From JBBSTY01 sp038235385 (lineage in GTDB: Bacteria > Actinomycetota > Acidimicrobiia > Acidimicrobiales > Acidimicrobilacustridaceae): a stretch of 37,011 bases of DNA. Below, one piece after another: positions 1-7,570 of the stretch (within the stretch, counting starts at the first letter, position 1; each line of letters begins with the position of its first letter). The notes under the pieces are model-generated. The model worked only from the letters and a program-made list of their open reading frames with translations. It was not told the origin of the DNA and ran no database searches. Position numbers and translations under genes: made by a program. The DNA lies in assembly GCA_038235385.1 (NCBI GenBank), contig JBBSTY010000020.1:1-37011 (forward strand), read 5' to 3'.

Positions 1-87
1 CGACGTCACATATGTGAGGGGCTCGGCCCGCACGTAGCGGATCACCAGACGGATCCCCCGACGGAACACCCCACGATCTTCGATCAC
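1..87 (-). CDS. Partial CDS, N-terminus of an unidentified (possibly membrane transport) protein
   Basis: The minus strand is open from a GTG at 87 to the window edge (29 codons, no stop). A GGAAG Shine-Dalgarno-like sequence lies about 7 bases before this GTG. A TAGCCT -10-like box sits further upstream at 167-162. The visible peptide begins M-I-E-D-R-G-V-F-R-R-G and is rich in Arg and hydrophobic residues, reading on through LVIRYVRAEPL. A basic stretch leading into a hydrophobic region like this is seen at the start of ABC exporter membrane domains, but 29 residues cannot establish a family. The frame stays open upstream to a TTG at 162, but that codon overlaps the -10 box. It is a moderately supported coding start with no assigned function. 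Confidence 0.4.
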   Translation of the reverse strand, partial: MIEDRGVFRRGIRLVIRYVRAEPLTYVTS

Positions 88-161
88 GACTCGTCTTCCG
101 TTCAGCGGGTCGCGACCCGGGCCCCCACGTCGGTCCGTCCGGACACGAACGGTCGACGCCA

Positions 162-167
162 AGGCTA
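162..167 (-). promoter_or_regulatory. Candidate -10 box for the left-edge gene
   Basis: TAGCCT on the minus strand fits the actinobacterial TANNNT -10 pattern. Transcription would start near 155, giving a leader of about 68 bases before the GTG at 87. No convincing -35 element is visible. Confidence 0.3.
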
Positions 168-228
168 CCGGCACGTCATCATCGTCGGACCACCCGCAGG
201 CCCCGGCGGACCGACGCCGGCACACGAC

Positions 229-256
229 GATGGCCGCCCCGATCGGGACGGCCATC
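229..256 (-). terminator. Terminator hairpin after the aldehyde dehydrogenase gene
   Basis: A 28-base near-perfect palindrome forms a 12-bp stem around a GATC loop, 43 bases past the aldehyde dehydrogenase stop codon. The one imperfect pair is C-A if read from the plus strand but U-G (allowed) in minus-strand RNA. The stem is therefore complete only in the transcript of the adjacent gene. No U-run follows, which is common in high-GC actinobacteria. Confidence 0.6.
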
Positions 257-299
257 GCACGCGTTCAGGCCCGGTCACGGTCGAGACCGCGAGGGGCGA

Positions 300-1724
300 T
301 CAGCTCGGGAGCTGCATGGACTTCACCTCGAGGAACTCCTCGAGCCCGAACGGCCCGAGCTCGCGCCCGTTGCCCGACTGCCGGTAGCCGCCGAAGGGCG
401 CCGACAGGTTGAAGCCACCGCCGTTGATCTCGACCTGGCCGGTGCGCAGCTTGCGGGCGAACGCCTTCGCCCGATCGATGTCGCCCGACTGCACGCCGCC
501 GGCGAGGCCGTAGACCGTCGAGTTGGCGATCTCGAGCGCCTCCTCCTCCGAGTCGTAGGGCATGATCGCCAGCACCGGTCCGAAGATCTCCTCCTGGGCG
601 ATCACCATGTCGGGGGTGACGTCGGCGAAGATCGTGGGCTTCACGAAGTAGCCGGTATCGAGACCCTCGGGCGCCTCCACCCCGCCGGTCACGAGCGTGG
701 CCCCCCCGTCGATGCCCTGCTGGATGTAGTTGCGCACACGCTCGCGCTGCGCCGCAGAGATCAGCGGACCGAGATCGGCGCCCGAATCAGCGGGGCCGAC
801 GGTGATCGACTCGGCCTTGGCGACAGCGAGCTCGACGACCTTGTCCTGGAGCTGGCGCGGCACGACCATGCGGGTGAGCGCCGAGCACGTCTGCCCGGAG
901 TTCATGAACGCACCCATCTGGACGCCCGGCGGGATGCACGCCTCGAGGTCGGCGTCGTCGAGGATGACGTTGGCTGACTTGCCGCCGAGCTCGAGGGCGA
1001 CCCGCTTGACGGTCTCGGCGGCGACCTGGGTGACCCGCTTGCCCGCCCGGGTGGAGCCGGTGAAGGAGACCATGTCGATGTCGGGGTGGGCGGCGATGGC
1101 TTCGCCGACGACGGGCCCGACCCCGGTGACGAGGTTGAACACGCCGGGCGGCAGCCCGACCGAGTCGATGATCTCGGCGAGGATGAAGGCGTTGAGCGGC
1201 GCCACCTCGCTCGGCTTGAGCACGACGGTGCAGCCGGCCGCCAGCGCCGGGCCGACCTTGGCGACGATCTGGTGCAGCGGGTAGTTCCACGGGGTGATCG
1301 CACCGACGACACCGATGGGCTCGCGCACCACGAGCGAGTTGCCGATGGTCTGCTCGAACTCGAACGAGTCGAGGATCTGGACGGTGTTGGCCATGTTGCC
1401 CGCGGGCAGGCCGGCCTGGATGAGGGTGGAGAACATCAACGGCATGCCGACCTCGCGGGAGATCACCTCGGCGATCTCCGCGCTGCGCTCGGCGAGTCCG
1501 GTGGCGATCGCCTCCACGTACTTGCGGCGCTCCTCGCGCTCGGTGAAGCCCCACGTCTGGAACGCATCCTTGGCCGCCCGCGCAGCGCGGTCGACGTCGT
1601 CGGCGGTGCCTTCCGGGATGTGGCCCATCACCTCTTCGGTGTTGGCGTCGATGACCTCGATCGTGCCCGTTCCGGTGGACGGCACCCAGGCGCCGTTGAT
1701 GTAGAGCTTGTCCTGATCCCTCAC
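300..1724 (-). CDS. NAD(P)-dependent aldehyde dehydrogenase family protein
   Basis: This 474-residue protein has the full length and order of the aldehyde dehydrogenase superfamily, which oxidises aldehydes to carboxylic acids in the cytoplasm. The oxyanion-hole Asn lies in TPWNYP (about 147). The cofactor loop is FTGSTRAGKR (221-230). The general-base Glu is in LELGGKSAN (about 245) and the nucleophilic Cys in NSGQTCSA (about 280). The start is a GTG at 1724 preceded by a purine-rich AAGGGGG about 5 bases upstream. A candidate promoter lies at 1764-1794 and a hairpin terminator at 229-256, so it is probably a single-gene transcript. The substrate cannot be read from the sequence. The family includes betaine-aldehyde, semialdehyde and generic fatty-aldehyde enzymes. 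Confidence 0.93.
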   Translation of the reverse strand: MRDQDKLYINGAWVPSTGTGTIEVIDANTEEVMGHIPEGTADDVDRAARAAKDAFQTWGFTEREERRKYVEAIATGLAERSAEIAEVISREVGMPLMFSTLIQAGLPAGNMANTVQILDSFEFEQTIGNSLVVREPIGVVGAITPWNYPLHQIVAKVGPALAAGCTVVLKPSEVAPLNAFILAEIIDSVGLPPGVFNLVTGVGPVVGEAIAAHPDIDMVSFTGSTRAGKRVTQVAAETVKRVALELGGKSANVILDDADLEACIPPGVQMGAFMNSGQTCSALTRMVVPRQLQDKVVELAVAKAESITVGPADSGADLGPLISAAQRERVRNYIQQGIDGGATLVTGGVEAPEGLDTGYFVKPTIFADVTPDMVIAQEEIFGPVLAIMPYDSEEEALEIANSTVYGLAGGVQSGDIDRAKAFARKLRTGQVEINGGGFNLSAPFGGYRQSGNGRELGPFGLEEFLEVKSMQLPS

Positions 1725-1763
1725 GGGGTCCCCCTTGCAGCGAAGCGAGTTGCTGAAGGTCTC

Positions 1764-1794
1764 ACGGTACCGGTCCGGTGCAGCCGGGTGTCAG
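1764..1794 (-). promoter_or_regulatory. Candidate promoter for the aldehyde dehydrogenase gene
   Basis: On the minus strand CTGACA (1794-1789, five of six matches to TTGACA) is followed after 19 bases by TACCGT (1769-1764, TANNNT). The start point would be near 1757, leaving a leader of about 33 bases. Confidence 0.4.
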
Positions 1795-1842
1795 GTCTGT
1801 CCGGATCTGCGCCACACCTGTCCTCGGGGCCGTCTCGGGCCG

Positions 1843-2433
1843 TCAGAGCCCCCCGATGCGGCTGACCGGCCAGACGGTGACGAAGGCGCGCCCCACCACG
1901 GTGCTCCGATCGATCGGCCCGAAGCGGCGGCTGTCGGCGGAGTGGTCCCGGTTGTCGCCCATCATCCACAGCTGGTTCGTTCCGACCACGCAGGGCTGCG
2001 GGATGGAGCACCCGGGAGCCGAGAGATCGCTGGTGACCGTTCCGGGAGGCAGGTACGGCTCGGGTAGCGGCGCTTCGTTGATGAAGACCGCGCCGTCGAC
2101 GAAGGCGACGCGATCCCCCGGAAGGCCGACGACCCGCTTGATCAGGTGCTCCTCACCGGTGGCCAGCGCGGGGGGGCGGGAGAAGACGAGGATGTCGCCG
2201 CGTGTGGGGTGGGTGACATCGCCGATCTTCATGACGATGATCCGGTCGCCCTTCTCGAGCGTCGGCTCCATGGACTCGCTCGGGATCCAGAACATCTGGA
2301 ACAGGAACGCCCGAACCAGCAGCGCCACCGCCACCGACACGGCGATGGTGACGATCCAGCTGAGCGTGCCGCTTCGACGGCGACGCGCGCGGGTCGTGAC
2401 CGTCGGTGCGTCGGATCCGTCCGGAACGCTCAC
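1843..2433 (-). CDS. lepB: Signal peptidase I
   Basis: The 196-residue membrane serine protease removes signal peptides from secreted proteins at the outer face of the cytoplasmic membrane. A short Arg-rich cytoplasmic N-terminus leads into one transmembrane helix (about 25-45). Next comes the catalytic box PSESMEPTL with Ser54. The general-base Lys99 lies in LIKRVVGLPGD, and the conserved GDNRDHSADSRRFG box follows. All type I signal peptidase motifs are present and the size is normal for an actinobacterial enzyme with one membrane anchor. The gene starts with GTG, whose bases overlap the metF stop codon as GTGA. This suggests translational coupling, although the two products are functionally unrelated. 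Confidence 0.95.
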   Translation of the reverse strand: MSVPDGSDAPTVTTRARRRRSGTLSWIVTIAVSVAVALLVRAFLFQMFWIPSESMEPTLEKGDRIIVMKIGDVTHPTRGDILVFSRPPALATGEEHLIKRVVGLPGDRVAFVDGAVFINEAPLPEPYLPPGTVTSDLSAPGCSIPQPCVVGTNQLWMMGDNRDHSADSRRFGPIDRSTVVGRAFVTVWPVSRIGGL

Positions 2434-3296
2434 CCGACCGGACGGAGACCGAGGTTGGCGTAGATCTCACGCGTCGCCGTCGAGCGGTTGAGCGTGTAGA
2501 AGTGGATGCCGGGCACCCCTTCGTCGAGGAGCGTCTGGCAGAGCTCGGTGGCGAGCTCGACCCCCACCTTGCGCACCTCGGCCGGGTCCTCGGCCACCGC
2601 CTCGAACCGCTCGGCGAGATCGGAGGGGAACGCCGCGCCGGCCAGCGCGGCGAACCGCTCGACCTGCTTGGCGTTGGTGACCGGGATGATCCCGGGAAGC
2701 ACCGGCGTCTCGTTGCCGAGCGCGGTCAGCTCATCCATCATGCGGAGGTAGGGCTCGGCCTCGAAGAAGAACTGGGTGATCCCGAAGTCCGCAGCGGCGA
2801 GCTTGGCGGCGAGGAACCGTCGGTCGAGGACCCGATCGCCCCCGGAGCGGGGGTGCAGCTCGGGGTGGGCGGCCACGCCGACGGAGAAGTCGCCGACCTC
2901 GCGCACGAGCTCGATGAGCTCGCTGGCGTAGGTGAGCTCGCGGGGGTAGTCGTCGATGTCCTGCGGTGGGTCGCCGGCGAGGGCCAAGATGTTGTCGATG
3001 CCAGCTTCGCGGTACTCGACGAGCAGATCGGCCAGCTCCTGGCGGGTGTGGGCGATGCACGTGAGGTGCGCCATCGATGTGACCCCGAGATCACGTTCGA
3101 TGTGCACCACGATGTCGCGCGTGCGTTCCCGGGTGGACCCGCCCGCGCCGTAGGTGACCGACACGAACGACGGATCGAGCTGCTGCAGCTCGCCGATCGC
3201 CTTCTCGAGCTCGCGAGCCGCATCGTCGGTCTTGGGCGGGAAGAACTCGAACGAGAAGGTCTGACCGGCGGCGAGGGCGTCCCTGATCTTGGCCAT
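2430..3296 (-). CDS. metF: Methylenetetrahydrofolate reductase
   Basis: The 288-residue flavoprotein reduces 5,10-methylene-tetrahydrofolate to 5-methyl-tetrahydrofolate for methionine synthesis. It begins with the family pattern FSFEFFPPKTD (about 14-24), followed by SVTYGAGGS and then AHLTCIAHTR and ILALAGDPP, typical of the MetF TIM barrel that binds FAD and folate. The full normal length is present. The start is ATG at 3296. A TACGCT -10-like box ends 10 bases upstream (3312-3307), so the leader would be only about three bases. lepB follows with a 4-base overlap. folD and the folate-using purN/purH lie nearby, consistent with a one-carbon neighbourhood. Confidence 0.96.
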   Translation of the reverse strand: MAKIRDALAAGQTFSFEFFPPKTDDAARELEKAIGELQQLDPSFVSVTYGAGGSTRERTRDIVVHIERDLGVTSMAHLTCIAHTRQELADLLVEYREAGIDNILALAGDPPQDIDDYPRELTYASELIELVREVGDFSVGVAAHPELHPRSGGDRVLDRRFLAAKLAAADFGITQFFFEAEPYLRMMDELTALGNETPVLPGIIPVTNAKQVERFAALAGAAFPSDLAERFEAVAEDPAEVRKVGVELATELCQTLLDEGVPGIHFYTLNRSTATREIYANLGLRPVG

Positions 3297-3306
3297 AGGA
3301 CTTCCG

Positions 3307-3312
3307 AGCGTA
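3307..3312 (-). promoter_or_regulatory. Candidate -10 box for metF-lepB
   Basis: TACGCT on the minus strand lies in the 107-base gap upstream of metF. The predicted start point is about three bases before the ATG, so the message would be almost leaderless. Confidence 0.4.
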
Positions 3313-3403
3313 GGCGAACCTCGGTCTCGGGCCGGACCCGGCCGCCGGCCGTCGGCCGGCGACGCACCGAACGAGCGCAGGTTCGTGCCCGCGGCGGGAG
3401 CGG

Positions 3404-4279
3404 TCAGGCCTTGGGAACGGCGGGTCGCAGCAGCATCATCTGGCTCGACACGCCGACGAGGCGATCGCCGCTCCAGAGGTCGGTCTCGGTCCAGGCGTAG
3501 CCACCGCCCATCCAGCGTGACCGCACCTCACCGAGGATCCACTCGTCGGTCGGGGCATCGAGGAAGTGGATGTCGAACTCCAGGCTGGTGACGAAGGTGA
3601 AGGCCTCGTCCGGGCGATAGCGGGACCACACCGCCACCCCGGGGAAATCGGCGATCGGCACCAGCATCAGGGGATCCATACCGCCCGTCGGACCGGCCAC
3701 CGGCTCCACGTACCGGGCCCAGCGGTAGGCGAACGCCCGCTTGCCGAGTGGGGCGTCGGGTCCGGAGTACGCATCGCCGCCTTCGGCGGAGCGCATCTCG
3801 AGGTGGTCGAACACGGGAGGTTTCGAGATGGGTGCGTTCGCGAAGGCATCGCGAGCGCCGGCCCACGCCACCGCCTCGTCCGGCGGGGGCGCCTCCGGGC
3901 GCGGCGCGTCGAGATAGGAATCGTCGAGCTTGTCGCGGGTGAACAACGTCGTGACGACCGTCGACGGATGGTCCTGACTCGCGCCCCGGGCGGTCGCCTC
4001 CAGGTGGGCCGTGATGCCGCCGCGACGGGCGACCGCGACGTCGACCACCAGGTTCGGATCGGTGGGGGGCGACCGGAACGAGACGTGTGCGGACCGCAGC
4101 ACGAGGCCGGGATCGTCCACCTCGGAGCGAACCGCCCGGAGGATGGTGGCGGCCAGCACGCCGCCGTGGATGCCGCCGGGCGAGTTCCAGCCCGGCGGGA
4201 TGTCGGCATGCCACCGGCCGGCGACATCGGGATCCCGGCTGACCGCGGTGGCACCCGCGAACGTGTCGGGTCCGCTCAC
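3404..4279 (-). CDS. Thioesterase-like (double hotdog) protein, acyl-CoA substrate likely
   Basis: I place the start at the GTG at 4279 (VSGPDTFAGAT..., 291 residues) because its bases overlap the folD stop as GTGA. The frame continues upstream only as Arg/Gly-rich nonsense. The protein contains PPGWNSPGGIHGGVLAA (about 30-46), which resembles the substrate loop and helix of hotdog-fold thioesterases. Later it has SRWMGGGYAWTETDLWSGDRL near the C-terminus, matching the second hotdog of TesB/4HBT_3-type proteins. Such proteins hydrolyse acyl-CoA thioesters. No function in folate metabolism is known to me, so the tight coupling to folD is unexplained. Family assignment is good; substrate is unknown. 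Confidence 0.8.
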   Translation of the reverse strand: MSGPDTFAGATAVSRDPDVAGRWHADIPPGWNSPGGIHGGVLAATILRAVRSEVDDPGLVLRSAHVSFRSPPTDPNLVVDVAVARRGGITAHLEATARGASQDHPSTVVTTLFTRDKLDDSYLDAPRPEAPPPDEAVAWAGARDAFANAPISKPPVFDHLEMRSAEGGDAYSGPDAPLGKRAFAYRWARYVEPVAGPTGGMDPLMLVPIADFPGVAVWSRYRPDEAFTFVTSLEFDIHFLDAPTDEWILGEVRSRWMGGGYAWTETDLWSGDRLVGVSSQMMLLRPAVPKA

Positions 4280-5133
4280 CCGGCGTGGCGCTCGGCGGCG
4301 TCGACCGCGTTCGACAGCAGCATCGCTCGCGTCATCGGGCCGACCCCGCCGATCCGGGGCGACAGCCACGACGCCACCTCGGCGACGTCGTCGGCGACGT
4401 CGGACACGATGGTCTTGCCCTCGAACGACACACCGGCCGCGACGACGACGGCACCGGGCTTGACCATGTCGGCGGTGATCAGCCCCGGCGACCCGGCTGC
4501 CGCCACGAGGATGTCGGCCTGGCGGGTGTAGGGGGCGATGTCGGGAACCCCGGTGTGCACCACCGTCACCGCTGCGTTCGCATCGGGTCGCTTGAGCGTC
4601 AGCAGGTTGGCCAACGGCCGACCGATGGTGAGGCCCCGGCCGACGATGACCACGTGCTGGCCGGCGATCGGGATGTCGTAGTGGGTGAGCAGGGCGACGA
4701 TGCCCGCCGGGGTGCACGACCGCGGACCGCTGACACCCTGGACGAGCTTGCCCAGGTTGACCGGGTGGATGCCGTCGACGTCCTTGTCGGGGTCGGCGGT
4801 GAGCAGGGCGCCCTCGAAGTCGAGGTGCGCGGGGAAGGGGTACTGCAGGAGGAACGCGTCGACGGACGGGTCGGCGTTGAACTCGGCGATCACCCGCAGC
4901 ACGTCGGCCTGGGTGGCGTCGGCGGGCAGGTGCTCGTGACGGCTGATGAACCCGAGCTCGGCGCAGTCGCGGTGCTTCATGGACACGTAGTTGGACGACG
5001 GGCCGTCGTCGCCCACCAGCACCGTGCCCAGCCCGGGTGTGAGCCCCCGATCGATGAGCAGCTCCACCCGGTGGGCGAGGTCGGCCTTGATCTGTGCGGC
5101 GACGGCTTCACCGTCGAGGATCTGCGCGGTCAT
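4276..5133 (-). CDS. folD: Bifunctional methylenetetrahydrofolate dehydrogenase / methenyltetrahydrofolate cyclohydrolase
   Basis: The 285-residue enzyme interconverts methylene-, methenyl- and 10-formyl-tetrahydrofolate, feeding purine synthesis. It has the catalytic Tyr/Lys segment SSNYVSMKHRDC (about 53-64). Further on come KDVDGIHPVNLGKL, CTPAGIVALL, the NADP-binding turn GRGLTIGRPLANLL, and the C-terminal GGVGPMTRAML. The length is normal. The start is ATG at 5133, exactly 7 bases after a TAGGTT -10 box, indicating a leaderless transcript. A much longer open frame upstream runs antisense through dus and is not used. The thioesterase-like gene follows with a 4-base overlap. Confidence 0.96.
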   Translation of the reverse strand: MTAQILDGEAVAAQIKADLAHRVELLIDRGLTPGLGTVLVGDDGPSSNYVSMKHRDCAELGFISRHEHLPADATQADVLRVIAEFNADPSVDAFLLQYPFPAHLDFEGALLTADPDKDVDGIHPVNLGKLVQGVSGPRSCTPAGIVALLTHYDIPIAGQHVVIVGRGLTIGRPLANLLTLKRPDANAAVTVVHTGVPDIAPYTRQADILVAAAGSPGLITADMVKPGAVVVAAGVSFEGKTIVSDVADDVAEVASWLSPRIGGVGPMTRAMLLSNAVDAAERHAG

Positions 5134-5140
5134 GACGTCG

Positions 5141-5146
5141 AACCTA
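5141..5146 (-). promoter_or_regulatory. -10 box for folD, leaderless start
   Basis: TAGGTT on the minus strand ends 7 bases before the folD ATG, so transcription should start at or next to the A of the start codon. The same TAGGTT precedes the starts at 9919 and 13677. Confidence 0.55.
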
Positions 5147-5295
5147 TACCCCTCGCCCACTCCGGCCCGCAGCGCCCACCGCTCGGCCACCCGACCCCCT
5201 GACACCCTCGCCCCACCGACCACCACGACCCCACGAACGCGATCACCGACGACGCACGTTGGACGCTGGCCGCGGCGACCGGCCACGCTGGAAGG

Positions 5296-6471
5296 ATGAC
5301 CGAGATCGCCGTAGCCGACGCGACGCGCGATGCGCTGGCGGCCACGACGGTGCCGTCGTTGCGGATCGGGCCGCTCGAGGTCTCGCCTCCGGTGGTGCTC
5401 GCGCCGATGGCCGGGATCACCAACATCGCGTTCCGGCGGGTGTGTCGGAGCCACGGCGACGGGATCTTCGTGAGCGAGATGGTCACCGCCCGAGGCCTGG
5501 TCGAAGGCAGCGACAAGAGCTGGGCCCGGGCCGGGTTCGACCCCGATGAATCGCCGAGGTCCATCCAGCTGTACGGCTCCGACCCCACCTCCATGGGTGA
5601 GGCGGTCCGCCGGCTGACCGTCGAGGAGCGGGTCGACCACATCGACATCAACCTCGGGTGCCCCGTCCGCAAGATCACCCGACACGGGGGCGGAGCGGCG
5701 CTGACCGCCCGACCCCGGCTGCTCGCCGCGCTGCTCGGCGCCGCCGTCACCAACGCCGGCCGCGTGCCGGTCACGGTGAAGTTCCGGATCGGCATCGACG
5801 ACTCGCTCCCCACCTTCCTCGACGCCGGACGCATCGCCGAGGAAGCCGGCTGCGCGGCCGTTGCCCTCCCTGGTCGCACCGCCGCGCAGCTCTACTCGGG
5901 CGAGGCCGACTGGTCGGCCATCGCCGCGCTCAAGGAGCATGTGCGCACCATCCCGGTGCTGGGCAACGGCGACATCTGGTCGGCCAGCGACGCCGTGCGC
6001 ATGCACCGCGAGACGGGGTGCGACGGGGTCGTCATCGGACGCGGGTGCCTCGGTCGGCCGTGGCTCTTCGGCGATCTCGCTGACGCGTTCGCCGGCCGTC
6101 CCGTCGCCGGACCCCCGCCGCTCGGCGACGTGCTCGACACCATGGCCTGGCACGCCTCGCTGCTCGCCGACCACCTCGGCGAGGACCGCGCCCTGATCGA
6201 CTTCCGCAAGCACGTGCCGTGGTACCTCACCGGCTACCCCGTGGGGTCGGCCGTGCGCAAGCGGGTCCACGACACCACGACGCTCGAGGCGTTCCAGAAC
6301 GTGCTCGACGACCTCGATCGTTCGATCGTCCCCCTGCCCGGCGCCGTCGACCAGCCGCGGGGTACCCACCGCGGACCACAGACCGTCACCCTCCCCGACC
6401 GCTGGCTCGACGACCGCGACAGCGTGGTCCCCCCGGGCATCCTCGCCGACGCCCACACCAGCGGCGGCTGA
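5296..6471 (+). CDS. dus: tRNA-dihydrouridine synthase
   Basis: The 391-residue FMN enzyme reduces uridines in the D-loop of tRNA. The TIM-barrel start PPVVLAPMAGITNIAFRR (31-48) is characteristic. The proton-donor Cys122 lies in INLGCPVRKI, followed by the FMN-phosphate region GNGDIWSASDA and GVVIGRGCLGRPWLF. It resembles the DusB class of Gram-positive bacteria. It is slightly longer than usual, with about 25 extra N-terminal residues and an extended Pro-rich tail. The start is ATG at 5296, with GGAAGG directly before it and a CACGCT -10-like box 6 bases upstream, so this too may be leaderless. maf starts three bases after its stop. Confidence 0.94.
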   Translation: MTEIAVADATRDALAATTVPSLRIGPLEVSPPVVLAPMAGITNIAFRRVCRSHGDGIFVSEMVTARGLVEGSDKSWARAGFDPDESPRSIQLYGSDPTSMGEAVRRLTVEERVDHIDINLGCPVRKITRHGGGAALTARPRLLAALLGAAVTNAGRVPVTVKFRIGIDDSLPTFLDAGRIAEEAGCAAVALPGRTAAQLYSGEADWSAIAALKEHVRTIPVLGNGDIWSASDAVRMHRETGCDGVVIGRGCLGRPWLFGDLADAFAGRPVAGPPPLGDVLDTMAWHASLLADHLGEDRALIDFRKHVPWYLTGYPVGSAVRKRVHDTTTLEAFQNVLDDLDRSIVPLPGAVDQPRGTHRGPQTVTLPDRWLDDRDSVVPPGILADAHTSGG

Positions 6472-6474
6472 CCC

Positions 6475-7212
6475 GTGCCCGACCCCACCGACCATCCCCT
6501 CGACCAGCCCGGCGACCACCCGACCACCGATTCCGCCGACCACCCGGCCGACCGGCGCACCGAGCAGCCCACCGAACGAGCCGTCGGAGATCGATCGGCG
6601 GTCGCGTCGGGTGACGGTCGGGGGCGCCCGCGCCTGGTGCTCGCCTCGGCCTCACCCCGCCGACGCGAGCTGCTCACCCACCTCGGGCTCGCGTTCGAGG
6701 TCGTTGCTGCTCACGTGGACGAGTCGGTGCACGACGGCGAGGCGCCGGCTGTCTACGTCGAGCGGGTTGCGCTCGCGAAGGCACGAGCGATCGCCGCCGA
6801 GCAGCCCGACGCGCTGATCGTCGCAGCGGACACGACGGTCGTGCGTGACGGCCAGATCCTCGCCAAACCGGCCGATGCCGGCGAGGCGCGGCGCATGCTG
6901 CGTTCCCTCGCCGGTCGGACCCACGAAGTGCTCACCGCGGTGGTGGCCACGCGCGACCGCCGCACCACCTCCCGGGTCGCGTCGACCTCGGTCACGTTCG
7001 CTCCGATCTGCGATGCCGAGCTCGATTGGTACGTGGCCACCGGCGAACCGTTCGACAAGGCCGGCGCCTACGGCATCCAGGGCGCCGGCGGTCTGTTCGT
7101 CACCCGGATCGAGGGCAGCTACCACAACGTCGTCGGCTTGCCGCTCGATGTCCTCGCCGCCGTCATCGCCGACCTCGAGCCCGCCCACACCCTGATCGAC
7201 TGGTCGCGCTGA
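6475..7212 (+). CDS. maf: Maf-family nucleoside triphosphate pyrophosphatase, N-terminally extended
   Basis: The core from about residue 54 (PRLVLASASPRRRELL) to the end carries all Maf signatures: VIVAADTTV-type Asp residues, LAKPADAGEARRML, and the C-terminal GAYGIQGAGGLFVTRIEGSYHNVVGLPLD, here in two adjoining pieces. Maf proteins hydrolyse canonical or modified NTPs to NMPs, cleaning the nucleotide pool. The oddity is about 52 extra residues at the N-terminus, low in complexity and rich in Asp, His, Pro and Thr. No in-frame ATG or GTG lies between the GTG at 6475 and the start of the Maf core, so the extension is probably translated. The GTG follows the dus stop by three bases, indicating one transcript. 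Confidence 0.92.
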   Translation: MPDPTDHPLDQPGDHPTTDSADHPADRRTEQPTERAVGDRSAVASGDGRGRPRLVLASASPRRRELLTHLGLAFEVVAAHVDESVHDGEAPAVYVERVALAKARAIAAEQPDALIVAADTTVVRDGQILAKPADAGEARRMLRSLAGRTHEVLTAVVATRDRRTTSRVASTSVTFAPICDAELDWYVATGEPFDKAGAYGIQGAGGLFVTRIEGSYHNVVGLPLDVLAAVIADLEPAHTLIDWSR

Positions 7213-7238
7213 TCATCCCACCCCCTTCCCACCCACCC

Positions 7239-7479
7239 CGAACATGCGTGCCGCCGCGTCGGCGGGCGCCACAGAGCTACGCACGTTCGAGCGTCCTCCC
7301 GATCATGCGTCGTTCCACGTCGGCGGGCGCCACAGAGCGACGCATGAACGGGGAGGGCGAGGTTCACCGATCGTGCGTGTCACCGCGTCGACGGGCACCC
7401 CAGGTCTACGCACGATCGAGGGTTCTCCCGAACGTGCGTCGCACGACGTCGATGGGCGCCACAGAGCTACGCATGAACA
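7239..7479. repeat. Array of four 51-bp imperfect-palindrome units in a convergent gap
   Basis: Units lie at 7239-7289, 7300-7350, 7368-7418 and 7429-7479, each exactly 51 bp. Each begins with a CGAWCRTGCGT arm and ends with the inverted arm ACGCAYGWWC. In the middle, at offset 26, is GGGCGCCACAGAGC (diverged in unit 3). Spacers are 10, 17 and 10 bp, and the two 10-bp spacers resemble each other. The array is therefore a pair of units duplicated with a 129-bp period. Arms vary in a paired way (GAAC with GTTC in unit 1, GATC with GATC in unit 3), which indicates that base pairing is maintained. The array fills most of the gap between the maf and purH stop codons. It could be a REP-like element, a bidirectional terminator or binding sites. 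Confidence 0.8.
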
Positions 7480-7489
7480 GGGGGATCGG

Positions 7490-7541
7490 TACCGGTGCGT
7501 TGTCCGGGTGCCGTTCAGCACCGCCGAGCGACATGCGATCG
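7490..7541. repeat. Possible degenerate fifth unit of the 51-bp repeat
   Basis: Starting 61 bp after unit 4 (the same period as two of the other steps), a TGCGT occurs at the expected left-arm position. GAGCGACATGCGATCG appears near the expected right arm, shifted by one base. The middle is not conserved. It looks like a decayed copy; the remaining bases to the purH stop show nothing else. Confidence 0.35.
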
Positions 7542-7570
7542 CGCGGTGCCGAGGTACGCGGGTGCGCCGG

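Noticed and set aside
6..17. Perfect 12-bp palindrome TCACATATGTGA as an operator
   Set aside because: It lies inside the open frame of the left-edge gene and has no extended arms; a 12-bp palindrome can occur by chance.
4276..6543. 755-codon open frame on the minus strand as one large protein
   Set aside because: Only the last 285 residues are FolD; the rest is antisense to dus and rich in Gly, Arg, Asp and His, as expected for a shadow frame in high-GC DNA.
7239..7479. CRISPR array
   Set aside because: Units are 51 bp and imperfect, and the sequences between them are 10-17 bp, two of them alike. There are no unique 30-40 bp spacers and no cas genes.
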